The notes under the pieces are model-generated. The model had not been told where the DNA came from, did not search any database, and was given only the letters and a program-made list of their open reading frames with translations. DNA of 64,000 nucleotides. Origin: an uncultured Flavobacteriaceae bacterium (GTDB taxonomy: Bacteria > Bacteroidota > Bacteroidia > Flavobacteriales > Flavobacteriaceae). The stretch is taken from contig CANLWB010000002.1 of the NCBI GenBank assembly GCA_947494695.1, positions 248,001 through 312,000 of the forward strand. The letters run 5' to 3'. A program made the position numbers and the translations under genes. This document shows positions 27,217 through 37,047 of this stretch, one piece after another. Numbering within the stretch: position 1 is the first letter of the stretch; every line of letters begins with the position of its first letter.

Positions 27217-28395
27217 TTATGTCTTCCAATACCTAATATCTTCATTATACATAGCATCCAAAGAAAGTTGCACCGCTCTGGCTGTATTCGCTCCAGTAGT
27301 AATGTTCGAAATAGGTTGTGTATTATTCAAAATGGAATCTCTAAAATCTATTAGAGCCTGTTTACTGGGGTCCAGGTGAGATACTTCAATAGGAATTCGA
27401 TGTCCGGCTTTGTGGCTTTTAGTAGCCCCAGATACACCATCTACATCCCCAATTTCTTTTTTATAACCTTTTTCATATTGAATCCAGGCTTTGGTATAAT
27501 CTAATAGTATTGTAGCTTTACTTCCATGTACTTTTATTTGATAACCGTTCATCGCGTTGCTGGTTAGACAAGTGAATTTAGCTTTTACACCACTTGGATA
27601 TTCAAACAGTAAATGAATGTTATCGAAGGTTTCTCTGCCATCCTTCCAATAGTCAATACCACCAGTCCCCATAATTTTTTTAGGGTTTTCACCAAGTACC
27701 CAATGCACAAAATCAATTTGATGAGAGCAAAGTTCTGCGGCCAGACCACCCGAATATTCTCGATACATTCGCCAGTTTATGGCGCGTTCTAAAGCAGGAT
27801 CGGGAACACGTCGTCTCCAGTTTCCGTTTCTGTTCCACTGGCATTCGAAAGCAGTTATTTTACCAATTTCGCCAGCTTTTATAAGATCTACAACATGTTT
27901 ATAAAGCCGTGAACTATGATATTGATGGCCAGTTTGAAAAATGGTCTTTGAATACGAAGCCTTTTCTAGCAAAACATTAATTCCCTTAAAACCTTTAGCC
28001 ATAGTTTTTTCACAATAAATATGTTTTCCAGCATCGAGAGCATCCAAAGCAATGGAGGCATGAGTGTTAAAAGGTGTGCTTATAAGTACCGCATCAATGT
28101 TTTTGTTATCTAATAGGCGCTTATAGTTACTGTAAGCTTTTGCTTTATTTCCAGTCTTAGAAACCCCTTGCTCTAAACGAAACGGAATCGTGTCGCAGAC
28201 AGCAGCAACATTAACACCTTCTACATTCTTTAATACTGGAATTAACCCGGAACCTCGGTTACCAGATCCGATAATTCCAATGTTAATCATGTTATTAGAG
28301 TTAAAGGTCTTTGAGATAGCTCCCAAAGTTGATGTTCCTGCTACAATTCCGGCAGAAGCCAGGCCGCTTTTCGAAATAAATTCTCTTCTTTTCAT
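27217..28395 (-). CDS. Exported Gfo/Idh/MocA-family oxidoreductase
   Basis: The 392-residue protein starts with a Tat-type signal (MKRREFISKSGLASAGIVAG). It then shows the NAD(P)-binding motif IGIIGSGNRGSGLIPVL and the conserved EK of the family in CEKTMAKG, where Pro of the usual EKP is Thr. AELCSHQIDFVHWVLGE is the Gfo/Idh/MocA active-site His helix. Tat export implies a tightly bound, co-folded cofactor working in the periplasm, as in glucose-fructose oxidoreductase. It is the last gene of a three-gene minus-strand unit with a second oxidoreductase (16-bp gap) and a double DUF1080 protein. The likely role is redox shuffling of a 3-keto sugar. Confidence 0.85.
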   Translation of the reverse strand: MKRREFISKSGLASAGIVAGTSTLGAISKTFNSNNMINIGIIGSGNRGSGLIPVLKNVEGVNVAAVCDTIPFRLEQGVSKTGNKAKAYSNYKRLLDNKNIDAVLISTPFNTHASIALDALDAGKHIYCEKTMAKGFKGINVLLEKASYSKTIFQTGHQYHSSRLYKHVVDLIKAGEIGKITAFECQWNRNGNWRRRVPDPALERAINWRMYREYSGGLAAELCSHQIDFVHWVLGENPKKIMGTGGIDYWKDGRETFDNIHLLFEYPSGVKAKFTCLTSNAMNGYQIKVHGSKATILLDYTKAWIQYEKGYKKEIGDVDGVSGATKSHKAGHRIPIEVSHLDPSKQALIDFRDSILNNTQPISNITTGANTARAVQLSLDAMYNEDIRYWKT

Positions 28396-28411
28396 GACGT
28401 ATATTTCTAAT

Positions 28412-29758
28412 TTATACAGGCTTTATTTCCCAACCAGGTTCATATGTTCTGGACCACAATTTCATGGCATCACGATCGTAAATTCTACCTGTTATTTCAT
28501 CAACTTCAAATGATTTGTTAATTCTCGAACCAATATTCGCATAATGGGTAAGCATTTGGCTAACAACACCTTGTTCTATTGGTGAAGTTAAGGATTCTTT
28601 TCCTCTTATCGCTTGAAAAAAGTTTACACAATGTCTGGTAGAAAGGTTGCCACCACCACCCAAAGCGACTCCGTCTTCACCACCCTGTAAGGATTTTTTT
28701 CTTAAAACTTTACCTGTTAAGTCGTATAATCGATAGCCTCCCCTGTCAATAAATACAGAGCCTTTAGAGCCGTAAATCAAGGTGCCTCGCCCAGCGCCAA
28801 ACTTACTCAATCCATTTCGGCTTTGTCCATCCCACTGTATGGTCTTGTCATTAGAGAACTTAAATTTAGCTAGCATGCTATCGTACATCTCCCAGCCATC
28901 ATTTTTATAGTGAAACTTTCCAGAATATACCTCGACGTGCTCCGGGTATTTCACATCTAATGCCCAGCGTGCAATATCTAATTCATGAGTGGCGTTGTTA
29001 CCTGTTTCTCCAGTGCCGTAATCCCACCCGTACCAGTGCCAGTTGTAGTTCCAGGTGTCATGCATATAATCCTTTCGAGGGGCAGGACCCTGAAAAAGTT
29101 CCCAATCCAACCCTTCTGGAGGAGCAGCCTTTACAGGTACTGGGACTTTGCCTCTAGAATTGGCATAAAAGGCAATGGCATTGTAAGTGTCACCTATAAT
29201 ACCGTTGTGAATATCATTTATAATTTCAGAAGATTCAAGAGATGAACGTTGTTGATTCCCCATTTGAATGAGTTTATTGTATTTTTTCTGATAAGCAACA
29301 AGCAATTCACCCTCTTTGGGATTGTGGCTACATGGTTTTTCCAGATATACGTGCTTGTCAGCCTGTACTGCCATACAAGCTCCTGGAGCATGCCAGTGAT
29401 CTGGGGTAGCCATAAAAACGGCATCTACTTTTTTGTCATCTAAAATAACCCTAATATCATTTTCTAGCTGGGCCTTATGGTCCATCACTTTAGAGAATTT
29501 TTGAGAAGCTTTTTCACGCTGGCTTGTCATAACATCGCATAAATACATGAGCTCAATGTTATTTTTTTTATCTGAAATAGCCTCTATAAAGCCTCCTAAT
29601 CGTCTTCCCAGACCTTGAACGGCTACATGAATTCTGTCATTTGCACCAAGTATTCGTGAATAACTTTTGGCAGAGGCACTAGTAAGACCTCCTGTTAAGG
29701 TTACCCCAAGGGCTCCTGCCGATGCTTTTTTTATAAAATCTCTTCTATTTGAACGCAT
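28412..29758 (-). CDS. Exported Gfo/Idh/MocA-family oxidoreductase
   Basis: This 448-residue protein has a Tat-type signal (MRSNRRDFIKKASAGALGVT) and the nucleotide-binding motif VAVQGLGRRLGGFIEAI. The family motif VYLEKPCSHNP carries the EKP lysine, and NNATHELDIARWALD is the catalytic His helix. The longer C-terminal beta-sheet (WDGQSRNGLSKFGAGRGTLIYG) is typical of the large Planctomycete/Bacteroidota subgroup. It sits between a DUF1080 protein (14-bp gap) and another Gfo/Idh/MocA enzyme, so the three probably act on one sugar in the periplasm. Confidence 0.85.
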   Translation of the reverse strand: MRSNRRDFIKKASAGALGVTLTGGLTSASAKSYSRILGANDRIHVAVQGLGRRLGGFIEAISDKKNNIELMYLCDVMTSQREKASQKFSKVMDHKAQLENDIRVILDDKKVDAVFMATPDHWHAPGACMAVQADKHVYLEKPCSHNPKEGELLVAYQKKYNKLIQMGNQQRSSLESSEIINDIHNGIIGDTYNAIAFYANSRGKVPVPVKAAPPEGLDWELFQGPAPRKDYMHDTWNYNWHWYGWDYGTGETGNNATHELDIARWALDVKYPEHVEVYSGKFHYKNDGWEMYDSMLAKFKFSNDKTIQWDGQSRNGLSKFGAGRGTLIYGSKGSVFIDRGGYRLYDLTGKVLRKKSLQGGEDGVALGGGGNLSTRHCVNFFQAIRGKESLTSPIEQGVVSQMLTHYANIGSRINKSFEVDEITGRIYDRDAMKLWSRTYEPGWEIKPV

Positions 29759-29772
29759 TCCCTGTAATTTTT

Positions 29773-31179
29773 TTAGTTAAACTCTCTAATTTTTATACTT
29801 CTGTAGTGTACCGTATCTCCATGATCCTGAAGTAAGATGTGTCCGGATGGCCATTGTCCAAACTCCGGCCATTTTTTATATTTACTGTAGGCTACTAAAG
29901 CTCTAAACATTTGTGAAGACCGATCATACGCGATAACCTTTTCATTATTAAGCCAATGTTCTACGAGCGAACCTTTAGCAACGACTCTCGCTTTATTCCA
30001 GTTACCAATGCCTTTAAATTGTTTACTTCTTCCAACTATAGATAAGTTCTCGGCTGTGATTAAATCGTAAAGAGACCCAATAGTTCGGTTGCCATTAACA
30101 CCAGCTTTTGCATCAGGGTGGTTCTTATCATCTAATATTTGAAATTCACATCCAATTGCAGAACCAGATCCCTTGTTGAGTTCGGCATCTACAAAATATT
30201 TAATACCACTATTGGCGCCTTCAGTAATTTTAAACTCCAGTTCCAATTCGAAACTGCTAAAAAGCTTTTCTGTAATAATATCTCCCGGTCCGGTAGATTC
30301 ACCACCGTCGGTTGCCACAACAGTTAAGTTACCATCTTTTATCTCCCAACCGGATTTTGGAAAATGATCTAATTTTGCACCTCGCCATCCGTTAGAAGTT
30401 TTACCATCCCATAGTAAGCGCCATCCGTTATTCACCTCGTGTTGACTTAGTGAGTTAATGAGATAACTCATTTGCTTAGCCTCTGGGTCTGAAGACCAAC
30501 GGGCTTCTTCGAGGTTGGTGGTTTTAATTTTTAAATTTTTCCACCTAATTTCTTTTCCAGCACGGCTTTTATCAGACTGGATGAAGTGTACCTGCAGTCC
30601 AATAAACCCGGAAGACGTAAGATCATCAACCAAATTAGCACATTGCACACCATTTATCCAGGTTTTTATAGAAGATCCAATGGCTTCAATACGGCATGAG
30701 TTCCACCTTCCATTATTAAAAGCGTTTCGCCCTTTGTTGTTCAAAGAAAGGGGATACATCCATCCTCGTCGCCCTTCATCAAATATACCTCCACTAAAAG
30801 CACGAGTTGACGGGTCTAGCTCAAATTGATAACCATGAACACGTCCATTTCTGTAGTCCTTGAAACTATTTGACCTGAACTGAACGCCTGAATTTAGAGA
30901 CGGATCCAATAATACATCAAATTCCAAAATAAAGTCACCATATTCCTTTTCTGTGCAAAGAAAACTATTCGGAGTGTTCATCTTTGAGATGCCAATAATC
31001 GCCCCATTTTCAACTTTATAGGTGGCTTTTCCATTTAATTGTTTCCAACCCTTGAGGTTCTTACCATTAAAAAGCGATACCCAACCATCGTTTTTAGATT
31101 GAGAATTAACGGTAAAACTTGTAAGGCAAATTGTAAGAATGTATAAAGAAAGTAGTAGGCTTAATCGTGGTGGTGTCAT
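29773..31179 (-). CDS. Secreted protein with two DUF1080 (3-keto-disaccharide hydrolase type) domains
   Basis: The start is ATG 31179 ([20 protein letters not shown]), giving a signal peptide; a TTG further upstream (31209) overlaps a palindrome and is unlikely. The 468-residue product has two concanavalin-like DUF1080/PF06439 domains. The first (~30-225) opens with [18 protein letters not shown], the second (~250-465) with [18 protein letters not shown]. Each closes with a beta strand such as [17 protein letters not shown]. Members of this family have been shown to hydrolyse 3-keto-glycosides. A palindrome (31196-31207) just upstream may be the operator of this three-gene unit. Confidence 0.85.
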   Translation of the reverse strand: MTPPRLSLLLSLYILTICLTSFTVNSQSKNDGWVSLFNGKNLKGWKQLNGKATYKVENGAIIGISKMNTPNSFLCTEKEYGDFILEFDVLLDPSLNSGVQFRSNSFKDYRNGRVHGYQFELDPSTRAFSGGIFDEGRRGWMYPLSLNNKGRNAFNNGRWNSCRIEAIGSSIKTWINGVQCANLVDDLTSSGFIGLQVHFIQSDKSRAGKEIRWKNLKIKTTNLEEARWSSDPEAKQMSYLINSLSQHEVNNGWRLLWDGKTSNGWRGAKLDHFPKSGWEIKDGNLTVVATDGGESTGPGDIITEKLFSSFELELEFKITEGANSGIKYFVDAELNKGSGSAIGCEFQILDDKNHPDAKAGVNGNRTIGSLYDLITAENLSIVGRSKQFKGIGNWNKARVVAKGSLVEHWLNNEKVIAYDRSSQMFRALVAYSKYKKWPEFGQWPSGHILLQDHGDTVHYRSIKIREFN

Positions 31180-31195
31180 AATAGTTATAAATTTC

Positions 31196-31207
31196 GTGTA
31201 CGTACAC
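31196..31207. promoter_or_regulatory. Perfect 12-bp palindrome upstream of the DUF1080 unit
   Basis: GTGTACGTACAC is a perfect palindrome inside a longer imperfect one (AATTT...AAATT), 16 bp before the ATG at 31179. Its form suits a dimeric LacI-, GntR- or related repressor; no such repressor gene is adjacent. Confidence 0.45.
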
Positions 31208-31425
31208 AAATTACGAATAATTAAGAAGAAAATCCAAAAATTAAATACATAATAATAATGGACATAAAAAATATCTAGACGAAAACGATTGCGCCGTAAG
31301 TAATTTACTGTCAGGCTCTTTTTTTCATGAAAATGTCATATTTGTTGGTATAAACTCGTAGTTTGACGATAGTTTTAATGATTTTAAGAATATATTAGTA
31401 AATGTTAATATCAATTAATCCAGCT

Positions 31426-33018
31426 ATGAGTAATACTTTTTTAGAAATTCCAGATGCCTATAAAATCAAGACTCCCCTAAACCAAAAGAATTATTTGGTT
31501 TCAGGTAAATTAAAAGAATGGGAAGGGGATACAGCTGAAGTATATTCAACCATTTCTTCTACCGAAGATTACAAACCAACACTATTGGGGAAAATTCCTC
31601 AGCTTACAGAAAAGGAGGCTTTGGAATCTTTGGATTCTGCCTTGGCGGCTTATGATAAAGGTCAGGGGTTATGGCCTACAATGCGGGTGATAGATCGAAT
31701 TGCCTGTATGGAAGAGTTTGTCGAACAAATAAAATCCAAACGAGAGGACGTTGTAAAACTTCTAATGTGGGAGATTGGAAAAAATCTTCCCGATTCAGAA
31801 AAAGAATTTGACCGAACAATAGATTATATATATGATACTATTGAAGCTTATAAACAAATCGATAGAGATTCGGCTAAGTTTGAGAAGAATGATGGTGTAT
31901 ACGCCCATATTCGTAGAGGACCACTAGGAGTGGTGCTATGTTTAGGGCCATATAACTATCCATTAAATGAAACATTTACATTATTAATACCGGCATTAAT
32001 AATGGGTAATACGGTGATTTTTAAGCCTGCTAAACTAGGGGTTCTGTTAATTTCACCGTTGTTAGAAGCTTTTCAAAATAGTTTCCCGGAAGGTGTTGTC
32101 AATGTTATCTATGGTAGGGGGCGTGTATTGGCAACCCCAATTATGCAATCCGGTAAAATCGATGTGCTGGCATTGATAGGGAACAGTAAATCTGCCAATG
32201 CTATTCAAAACAACCACCCTAAAAAAAATAGATTACGCTTGGTTCTGGGATTGGAAGCTAAAAATCCAGCCATTATTTTACCAGATGCCGATTTAGATTT
32301 AGCCGTAAATGAATGCATCGCCGGTACCCTGTCGTTCAATGGGCAGCGCTGTACCGCATTAAAAGTGCTATATGTGCATGAATCTGTTGTAGATGAATTT
32401 AATAGGCGATATTCGAAAAAGGTTGATGCTCTCAAGTTTGGAAATCCCTGGGATTCTGGAGTCAAATTAACACCACTTCCCGAAGTAGATAAACCATCAT
32501 ATATTCAGGAATTAATAGATGATGCTTTAGAAAAGGGAGCTCAAATATTGAATGAAAAAGGAGGACAAACCAATGAAAACTTTATCTTTCCAGCTGTGTT
32601 ATATCCAGTTAGTAAGAATATGCGGGTATTTCAGGAAGAGCAATTTGGACCAGTGGTACCGATTGTGCCATTTAAAGAGATAGAAGAACCTTTAGATGAC
32701 ATGGCAGCGTCAAATTACGGACAACAAGTGAGTCTGTTTGGAAAGAACATCAATACCTTATCTCCGCTTATTGATTCTTTGGTAAATCTGGTTTGTAGAG
32801 TTAATCTGAATAGTTCTTGCCAGCGAGGTCCCGATGTATATCCTTTTACAGGAAGAAAAGATTCTGCATTTAGTACATTAAGCGTCCATGATGCACTACG
32901 TTCTTTTTCTATAAGAACTTTTGTAGCATCCAAGGATAATGAATATAACAATGCTATTCTAAATAAATTGTTAGAGAATAAAACCTCTAATTTTATTAGT
33001 ACAGACTATATTTTATAA
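31426..33018 (+). CDS. gapN: NADP-dependent glyceraldehyde-3-phosphate dehydrogenase (aldehyde dehydrogenase family)
   Basis: The start is taken at ATG 31426 ([14 protein letters not shown]); ATG 31402 eight codons upstream is possible. The 530-residue protein belongs to the ALDH superfamily, GapN-like branch, which oxidises glyceraldehyde-3-phosphate directly to 3-phosphoglycerate with NADP+. Seen are the phosphate-side [18 protein letters not shown], the nucleophile Cys in [11 protein letters not shown] and [10 protein letters not shown]. The usual ELGGK motif reads GLEAKNPA, so the general-base Glu is shifted two positions. This is a feature of the whole flavobacterial group as I recall it. 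The gene lies inside the sugar island on the opposite strand and has its own terminator. Confidence 0.85.
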   Translation: MSNTFLEIPDAYKIKTPLNQKNYLVSGKLKEWEGDTAEVYSTISSTEDYKPTLLGKIPQLTEKEALESLDSALAAYDKGQGLWPTMRVIDRIACMEEFVEQIKSKREDVVKLLMWEIGKNLPDSEKEFDRTIDYIYDTIEAYKQIDRDSAKFEKNDGVYAHIRRGPLGVVLCLGPYNYPLNETFTLLIPALIMGNTVIFKPAKLGVLLISPLLEAFQNSFPEGVVNVIYGRGRVLATPIMQSGKIDVLALIGNSKSANAIQNNHPKKNRLRLVLGLEAKNPAIILPDADLDLAVNECIAGTLSFNGQRCTALKVLYVHESVVDEFNRRYSKKVDALKFGNPWDSGVKLTPLPEVDKPSYIQELIDDALEKGAQILNEKGGQTNENFIFPAVLYPVSKNMRVFQEEQFGPVVPIVPFKEIEEPLDDMAASNYGQQVSLFGKNINTLSPLIDSLVNLVCRVNLNSSCQRGPDVYPFTGRKDSAFSTLSVHDALRSFSIRTFVASKDNEYNNAILNKLLENKTSNFISTDYIL

Positions 33019-33063
33019 AAGAATGGTTGCTTAAAAAGTTTAGCTGTTCTTAAAAGGTATAAA

Positions 33064-33106
33064 CAGTGCAATTTTTTTCAGTGAAAAAAACTGCACTGCT
33101 TTTTTT
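33064..33106 (+). terminator. Strong intrinsic terminator after gapN
   Basis: CAGTGCA (33064-33070) plus a T-run pairs with an A-run plus TGCACTG (33092-33098), with only one A-C mismatch and loop CAGTG. A run of seven T (33100-33106) follows. Confidence 0.9.
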
Positions 33107-33226
33107 GTATATCCTATTATCTTTGGTTATTTTATGACCTTATTTGAGTCACTTTATGGCTTATCGTTAGTTATTCGATGGCCTATATTATAAAAAGAAA
33201 TAATAATTTAAAATTAAGAGACGTAA

Positions 33227-33751
33227 ATGAAATTATCAAAGTATGTATTAGGAGCCTTTTTTTCTTTTGTAATGCTAATAGCCTGTGGCGGAAAAGAAGA
33301 AAAAAAGAAAGAAGGATTTAGTTATGATACTAAGGAAGAAACAACCAACAAAAAAAACAAGGAAGAAACAAGTGGTATTACAGAGGTGGTGATAACGGGT
33401 AACGATTTAATGCAGTTTGATAAAACCCAAATTAAGGTAAAAGCAGGAGAGAAAGTTAAACTTACTTTACGACATAAAGGAAAACTGGATATAAATGTTA
33501 TGGGGCATAATGTTGTGATTCTTAAACAGGGAGTTGATGTAACCACCTTTGCAGGAAAAGCAGCTACCGCAAGAGATAATGAGTATATTCCTAAAGACTC
33601 AGAGGACGCTGTTGTTGCCTATACCAAAACTATTGGTGGGGGACAAACAACATCTATTGAGTTTGATGCTCCCGAAGCCGGAACTTACGACTTTATCTGT
33701 AGTTTTCCTGGACATTACGGGATGATGAAGGGCAAATTCATCGTGGAATAA
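33227..33751 (+). CDS. Azurin-like blue copper lipoprotein
   Basis: The 174-residue protein has a lipoprotein signal with lipobox LIAC (C20), a Lys/Glu/Thr-rich tether (residues ~21-50), and an azurin cupredoxin domain. The type 1 copper ligands are all present: H94 in MGHNVVIL, and C158, H163 and M167 in ICSFPGHYGMMKG. It would carry electrons one at a time in the periplasm, anchored to a membrane. It lies within the sugar-oxidation island, which encodes two flavin dehydrogenases but no cytochrome subunit, so azurin could be their electron acceptor. That link is inference. Confidence 0.92.
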   Translation: MKLSKYVLGAFFSFVMLIACGGKEEKKKEGFSYDTKEETTNKKNKEETSGITEVVITGNDLMQFDKTQIKVKAGEKVKLTLRHKGKLDINVMGHNVVILKQGVDVTTFAGKAATARDNEYIPKDSEDAVVAYTKTIGGGQTTSIEFDAPEAGTYDFICSFPGHYGMMKGKFIVE

Positions 33752-33823
33752 TTTGCAGTCCTAAATTTTTCAGATTAAACAGAATAAAACTTATTTGTTC
33801 ATTAAAGCTTGTCGTTTCGCGTT

Positions 33824-34747
33824 TTAGAAATTGGACGTTTCTCGATAAGCTTTAATAACAGCTAATTCTCCTTTTTTACCTTTAAGGGAGTTCCCATGTT
33901 CCATACCAAGCACCCCGGTATAGCCTTTATCATGGATATGCTTAAAGATGTTTGTATAATTAATTTCTCCTGTAGAGGGCTCTTTTCTACCCGGATTATC
34001 CCCAATTTGAAAGTAGGCTATTTCGTCCCATGTAAAGTCTATGTTATTCATAAGGTTTCCTTCGGTTTTTTGAAGGTGATAGATGTCGAATAATAGTTTA
34101 CACGCCGGACTATTAACAGCCTTGCATATCATATAGGTTTGGTCAGACCGTTGTAGGTATAAATCTGGGGAGTCTGATAAAGGCTCTAAAACCATAGTAA
34201 GTCCATGAGGTTCAAGTATGTCGGCTCCACGACGTAGTGCTTCAATAACATTAGTATCTTGAACACCAATTGGAAGCCTTCTTTGAAACCCTCCCGGAAC
34301 AACGGTTAGCCATTTGGCATTAACACGCTTGGCCACATCGATGGCTTTTCTGCATCCATCTAAAAAAATATCAATGTACTCTTGCTTGCCGGCAGCCAAA
34401 GTATTGTTTAAGTTGCCTCCTTTTTGAATAACAAAGACCCCCATGAACATGTTTCTCTTTGCAAGTGTTTCCCCTATTTTAGTTTGAAGAGATACATCCC
34501 TTGTCATCATATTGTTATCTTCGAAAGCCGTAAATCCCTGATCGGCCATATAATTGATCTGATCAATAGGGTTTTTTCCAGCATGATGTTTGAACATGCC
34601 CAGATGTGGAGCAAAATTCATTTTAAACTTTTGCGAAGTAGATGAATTGTCGAAGGCCTCTTTAGACATGGCGTTTATCCCCGATAAACCAACTCCAACA
34701 GTTGAAGCTGCAAACGTACTTTTTTTTATGAATGATCGTCTTTTCAT
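33824..34747 (-). CDS. Exported TIM-barrel isomerase/epimerase (hydroxypyruvate-isomerase-like)
   Basis: This 307-residue protein has a Tat-type signal (MKRRSFIKKSTFAASTVGVG) and an AP-endonuclease-2/xylose-isomerase-like TIM barrel. MADQGFTAFEDN opens the barrel. Metal-binding Glu, Asp and His residues are seen in MVLEPLSDSPD, CKLLFDIYHLQ and FQIGDNPGRKEPSTGEINY, and GVLGMEHGNS closes it. The GDNPGRKEPGTGEI motif is typical of the hydroxypyruvate isomerase branch. It is 3 bp from the next Gfo/Idh/MocA gene, so the two are co-transcribed. The likely substrate is a keto-sugar in the periplasm. Confidence 0.85.
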   Translation of the reverse strand: MKRRSFIKKSTFAASTVGVGLSGINAMSKEAFDNSSTSQKFKMNFAPHLGMFKHHAGKNPIDQINYMADQGFTAFEDNNMMTRDVSLQTKIGETLAKRNMFMGVFVIQKGGNLNNTLAAGKQEYIDIFLDGCRKAIDVAKRVNAKWLTVVPGGFQRRLPIGVQDTNVIEALRRGADILEPHGLTMVLEPLSDSPDLYLQRSDQTYMICKAVNSPACKLLFDIYHLQKTEGNLMNNIDFTWDEIAYFQIGDNPGRKEPSTGEINYTNIFKHIHDKGYTGVLGMEHGNSLKGKKGELAVIKAYRETSNF

Positions 34748-34750
34748 AAC

Positions 34751-36064
34751 TTAAATAAAATTAGTTTTTCCAGGAGTAGGAATAGGGTAATTTCCATTTT
34801 CATCACAAGTTGTTGGGGGGATACTTTCCCAGGACAACGTATCTTCATCTGGAACAATTTGATAATTGGAATTCATAGCCTGCTCCCAGGTAATTTGTTT
34901 TCCTGAATAGGTAGCCATACGTCCTAAAATAGCGCTCATCGTACTTTTAGCTCCGTAATCCCCATTATTAATGTAGGCTCCAGTTCTTATGGCTTTAAAT
35001 AATTGATCGTGCTCCGTTTGATATGGACTAGGGTTGTTTTCGCGATTATGATCATAGATCACATGATTTTTACGGGACGTTAACACGGCATGCCCCGAAC
35101 CAGACAGAGACGCTGTACCATTGGTACCTTGAAATATCTCGGCAACTCGTGTTAGGCAGTTACGTTGATGCCGACACTGACTAGAAATTACAGCACCACC
35201 TGGATATTCGAATTCGACAAAATGATGATCGAATATTTCCCCATGGTCTTTTCCTGTTCTAACCTGTCGACCTCCCATACCTTGTGCCTTTAAAGGGAAT
35301 TCACCAATAAACCAGTTGGCCACATCGATGTTGTGAATGTGCTGCTCTAAAATATGGTCACCACAAATCCAATTAAAGTAATACCAGTTGCGCATTTGGT
35401 AGGTCATTTCAGACCAGGATTCCTGACGAGGTTTTACCCAAACACCACCACTATTCCAGTACACTTGTCCGGAAATAATATCTCCAATAGCTCCTTTTTT
35501 AATCGTTTCATAAGCTTCTAAATAGCTTCTTTGATAACGTCTTTGAAGTCCAACTACGACATTGAGCTTTTTTTCTTTGGCCATTTTTGCAGCTGCTAAA
35601 ACCTTTTTTACGCCAACAACATCTGTAGCGACCGGCTTTTCCATAAAGACATGTTTGCCTTGGCTAATGGCATATTCAAAGTGTTGCGGCCTAAATCCGG
35701 GAGGTGTAGTTAGAATAACCACATCCGCTTCATCAATAGCTTTTTTGTAAGAACCAAAACCAATAAATTGTTTCGTAGCAGGAACATCTATTCTGCTGGT
35801 ATCGAATATTTTGGACAGACTTGTGAGCGATTTGTCCAGTCGATCTTTAAATGCATCCGACATCGCTACGAGTTTTACATCCTTATCCGCTTTTAGTGCT
35901 TGCACAACAGCACCGGTACCACGGCCGCCGCAACCTATAACGGCGAGTTTTAATGTTGATTTTGTAGATGCCATCAATAATGAAGGAGCCAATAAGACAC
36001 CTCCTGCAATGAGTGATGAGTCTTTTACAAAATGCCGTCTTGATACTTTTTTATTGTTTTTCAT
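34751..36064 (-). CDS. Exported Gfo/Idh/MocA-family oxidoreductase
   Basis: The 437-residue protein has a twin-arginine signal (KVSRRHFVKDSSLIAGGVLL) and the nucleotide-binding motif LAVIGCGGRGTGAVVQAL. The EKP motif is in VFMEKPVATDVVGV, and a His helix appears in LEQHIHNIDVANWFIGEFP. The C-terminal sheet contains YPGGAVISSQCRHQRN. It is the second gene upstream of the TIM-barrel isomerase and 11 bp from the FGE-like gene, so it is part of a minus-strand operon running from 42550 to 33824. It probably reduces or oxidises a keto-glycoside intermediate in the periplasm. Confidence 0.87.
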   Translation of the reverse strand: MKNNKKVSRRHFVKDSSLIAGGVLLAPSLLMASTKSTLKLAVIGCGGRGTGAVVQALKADKDVKLVAMSDAFKDRLDKSLTSLSKIFDTSRIDVPATKQFIGFGSYKKAIDEADVVILTTPPGFRPQHFEYAISQGKHVFMEKPVATDVVGVKKVLAAAKMAKEKKLNVVVGLQRRYQRSYLEAYETIKKGAIGDIISGQVYWNSGGVWVKPRQESWSEMTYQMRNWYYFNWICGDHILEQHIHNIDVANWFIGEFPLKAQGMGGRQVRTGKDHGEIFDHHFVEFEYPGGAVISSQCRHQRNCLTRVAEIFQGTNGTASLSGSGHAVLTSRKNHVIYDHNRENNPSPYQTEHDQLFKAIRTGAYINNGDYGAKSTMSAILGRMATYSGKQITWEQAMNSNYQIVPDEDTLSWESIPPTTCDENGNYPIPTPGKTNFI

Positions 36065-36075
36065 AATGCCGTAAG

Positions 36076-37032
36076 CTAAATTCCGAAGTCTTCAATGGCA
36101 TCCAGCCAATATGTTTTAATGTCCTTTTCTGAAGGCTGTATTTTTGGTCTTACAATGCGAAAACCAACAAACGATGCATCAGTTAACCACCAGTTGCTTT
36201 TCGGTATTTGTGGGTCTCGTTGTTTCCATTCTTGTTTAGAGGCTTGTCTTGATGTACAACATAATTTATCAACTGTATCTTTCCACGAACCACCCCTCAC
36301 AACCCTTGGATAGAGCGTAGTAGGGAAATTAACAGGGTTTTTTTTAGGGGCATTTTTATAGTACGATAGGCTGTACTGATCGTATACCCATTCCGATACA
36401 TTTCCCAACACATCATATATCCCTAAGGCATTGGGCTGTTTTTCTCCTATTTCCTGATATTTATCCGGGCTGTTTTCATGGTACCATGCCATATTTTTAA
36501 GATTTGCAACCTTATCGGTTTGGCCTTTTTTACAAACATATTCCCATTCGGCTTCAGTAGGTAGCCGATAAAAAATCCCGGTTTTAGATGTTAACCACTT
36601 GCAATACATAATAGCAGCGTATTGTGTCATGTTAATAGCTGGAAAGTTATCTTTGCCCATACCAAAACTCATATCGACATAGGGTGCGGTAGCACCAGAC
36701 ACTGCATCTATACCTAAGGTTTTAAGCTCGGTTTTTTTAATAAACTGATCTGGGCCAAATTTGCCAAAGACAAAAGCATCATATTCTTGCCAGGTAATTT
36801 CATACTTGCCAATCCAAAAATCGTCTATGTCTACCTCATGATTAGGTTTTTCATCTGCATGTCGTTTGGGATTGTTAGAACCCATTAAGAACGTTCCGCC
36901 TGGTACAGCGACCATTTTTATAGATAGGTTTGGAGTTTCAAGATTTTGGGTGTAATCTTTAAATTCCTGTGCTTCGGTATGTGATACAAGAAAATAAATG
37001 ATTAACAATGTGGCGTATTTTAAAAATAACAT
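36076..37032 (-). CDS. Formylglycine-generating-enzyme-like (SUMF1/FGE-sulfatase domain) secreted protein
   Basis: The 318 residues begin with a signal peptide (MLFLKYATLLIIYFLVSHTEA). An FGE/SUMF1 domain follows: VPGGTFLMGSNNPKRHADE, WIGKYEITWQEYDAF, YRLPTEAEWEYVCK, LGNVSEWVYDQY and RVVRGGSWKD, ending FVGFRIV. True formylglycine-generating enzymes activate sulfatases through a copper-binding Cys pair. Here the region after GGSWKD reads DKLCCTSRQA, so the Cys arrangement is not clearly that of an active FGE. No sulfatase gene lies in the window. In many Bacteroidota such domains act as binding modules, so its role is open. Confidence 0.75.
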   Translation of the reverse strand: MLFLKYATLLIIYFLVSHTEAQEFKDYTQNLETPNLSIKMVAVPGGTFLMGSNNPKRHADEKPNHEVDIDDFWIGKYEITWQEYDAFVFGKFGPDQFIKKTELKTLGIDAVSGATAPYVDMSFGMGKDNFPAINMTQYAAIMYCKWLTSKTGIFYRLPTEAEWEYVCKKGQTDKVANLKNMAWYHENSPDKYQEIGEKQPNALGIYDVLGNVSEWVYDQYSLSYYKNAPKKNPVNFPTTLYPRVVRGGSWKDTVDKLCCTSRQASKQEWKQRDPQIPKSNWWLTDASFVGFRIVRPKIQPSEKDIKTYWLDAIEDFGI

Positions 37033-37047
37033 GAGATTTCAAGAGGC

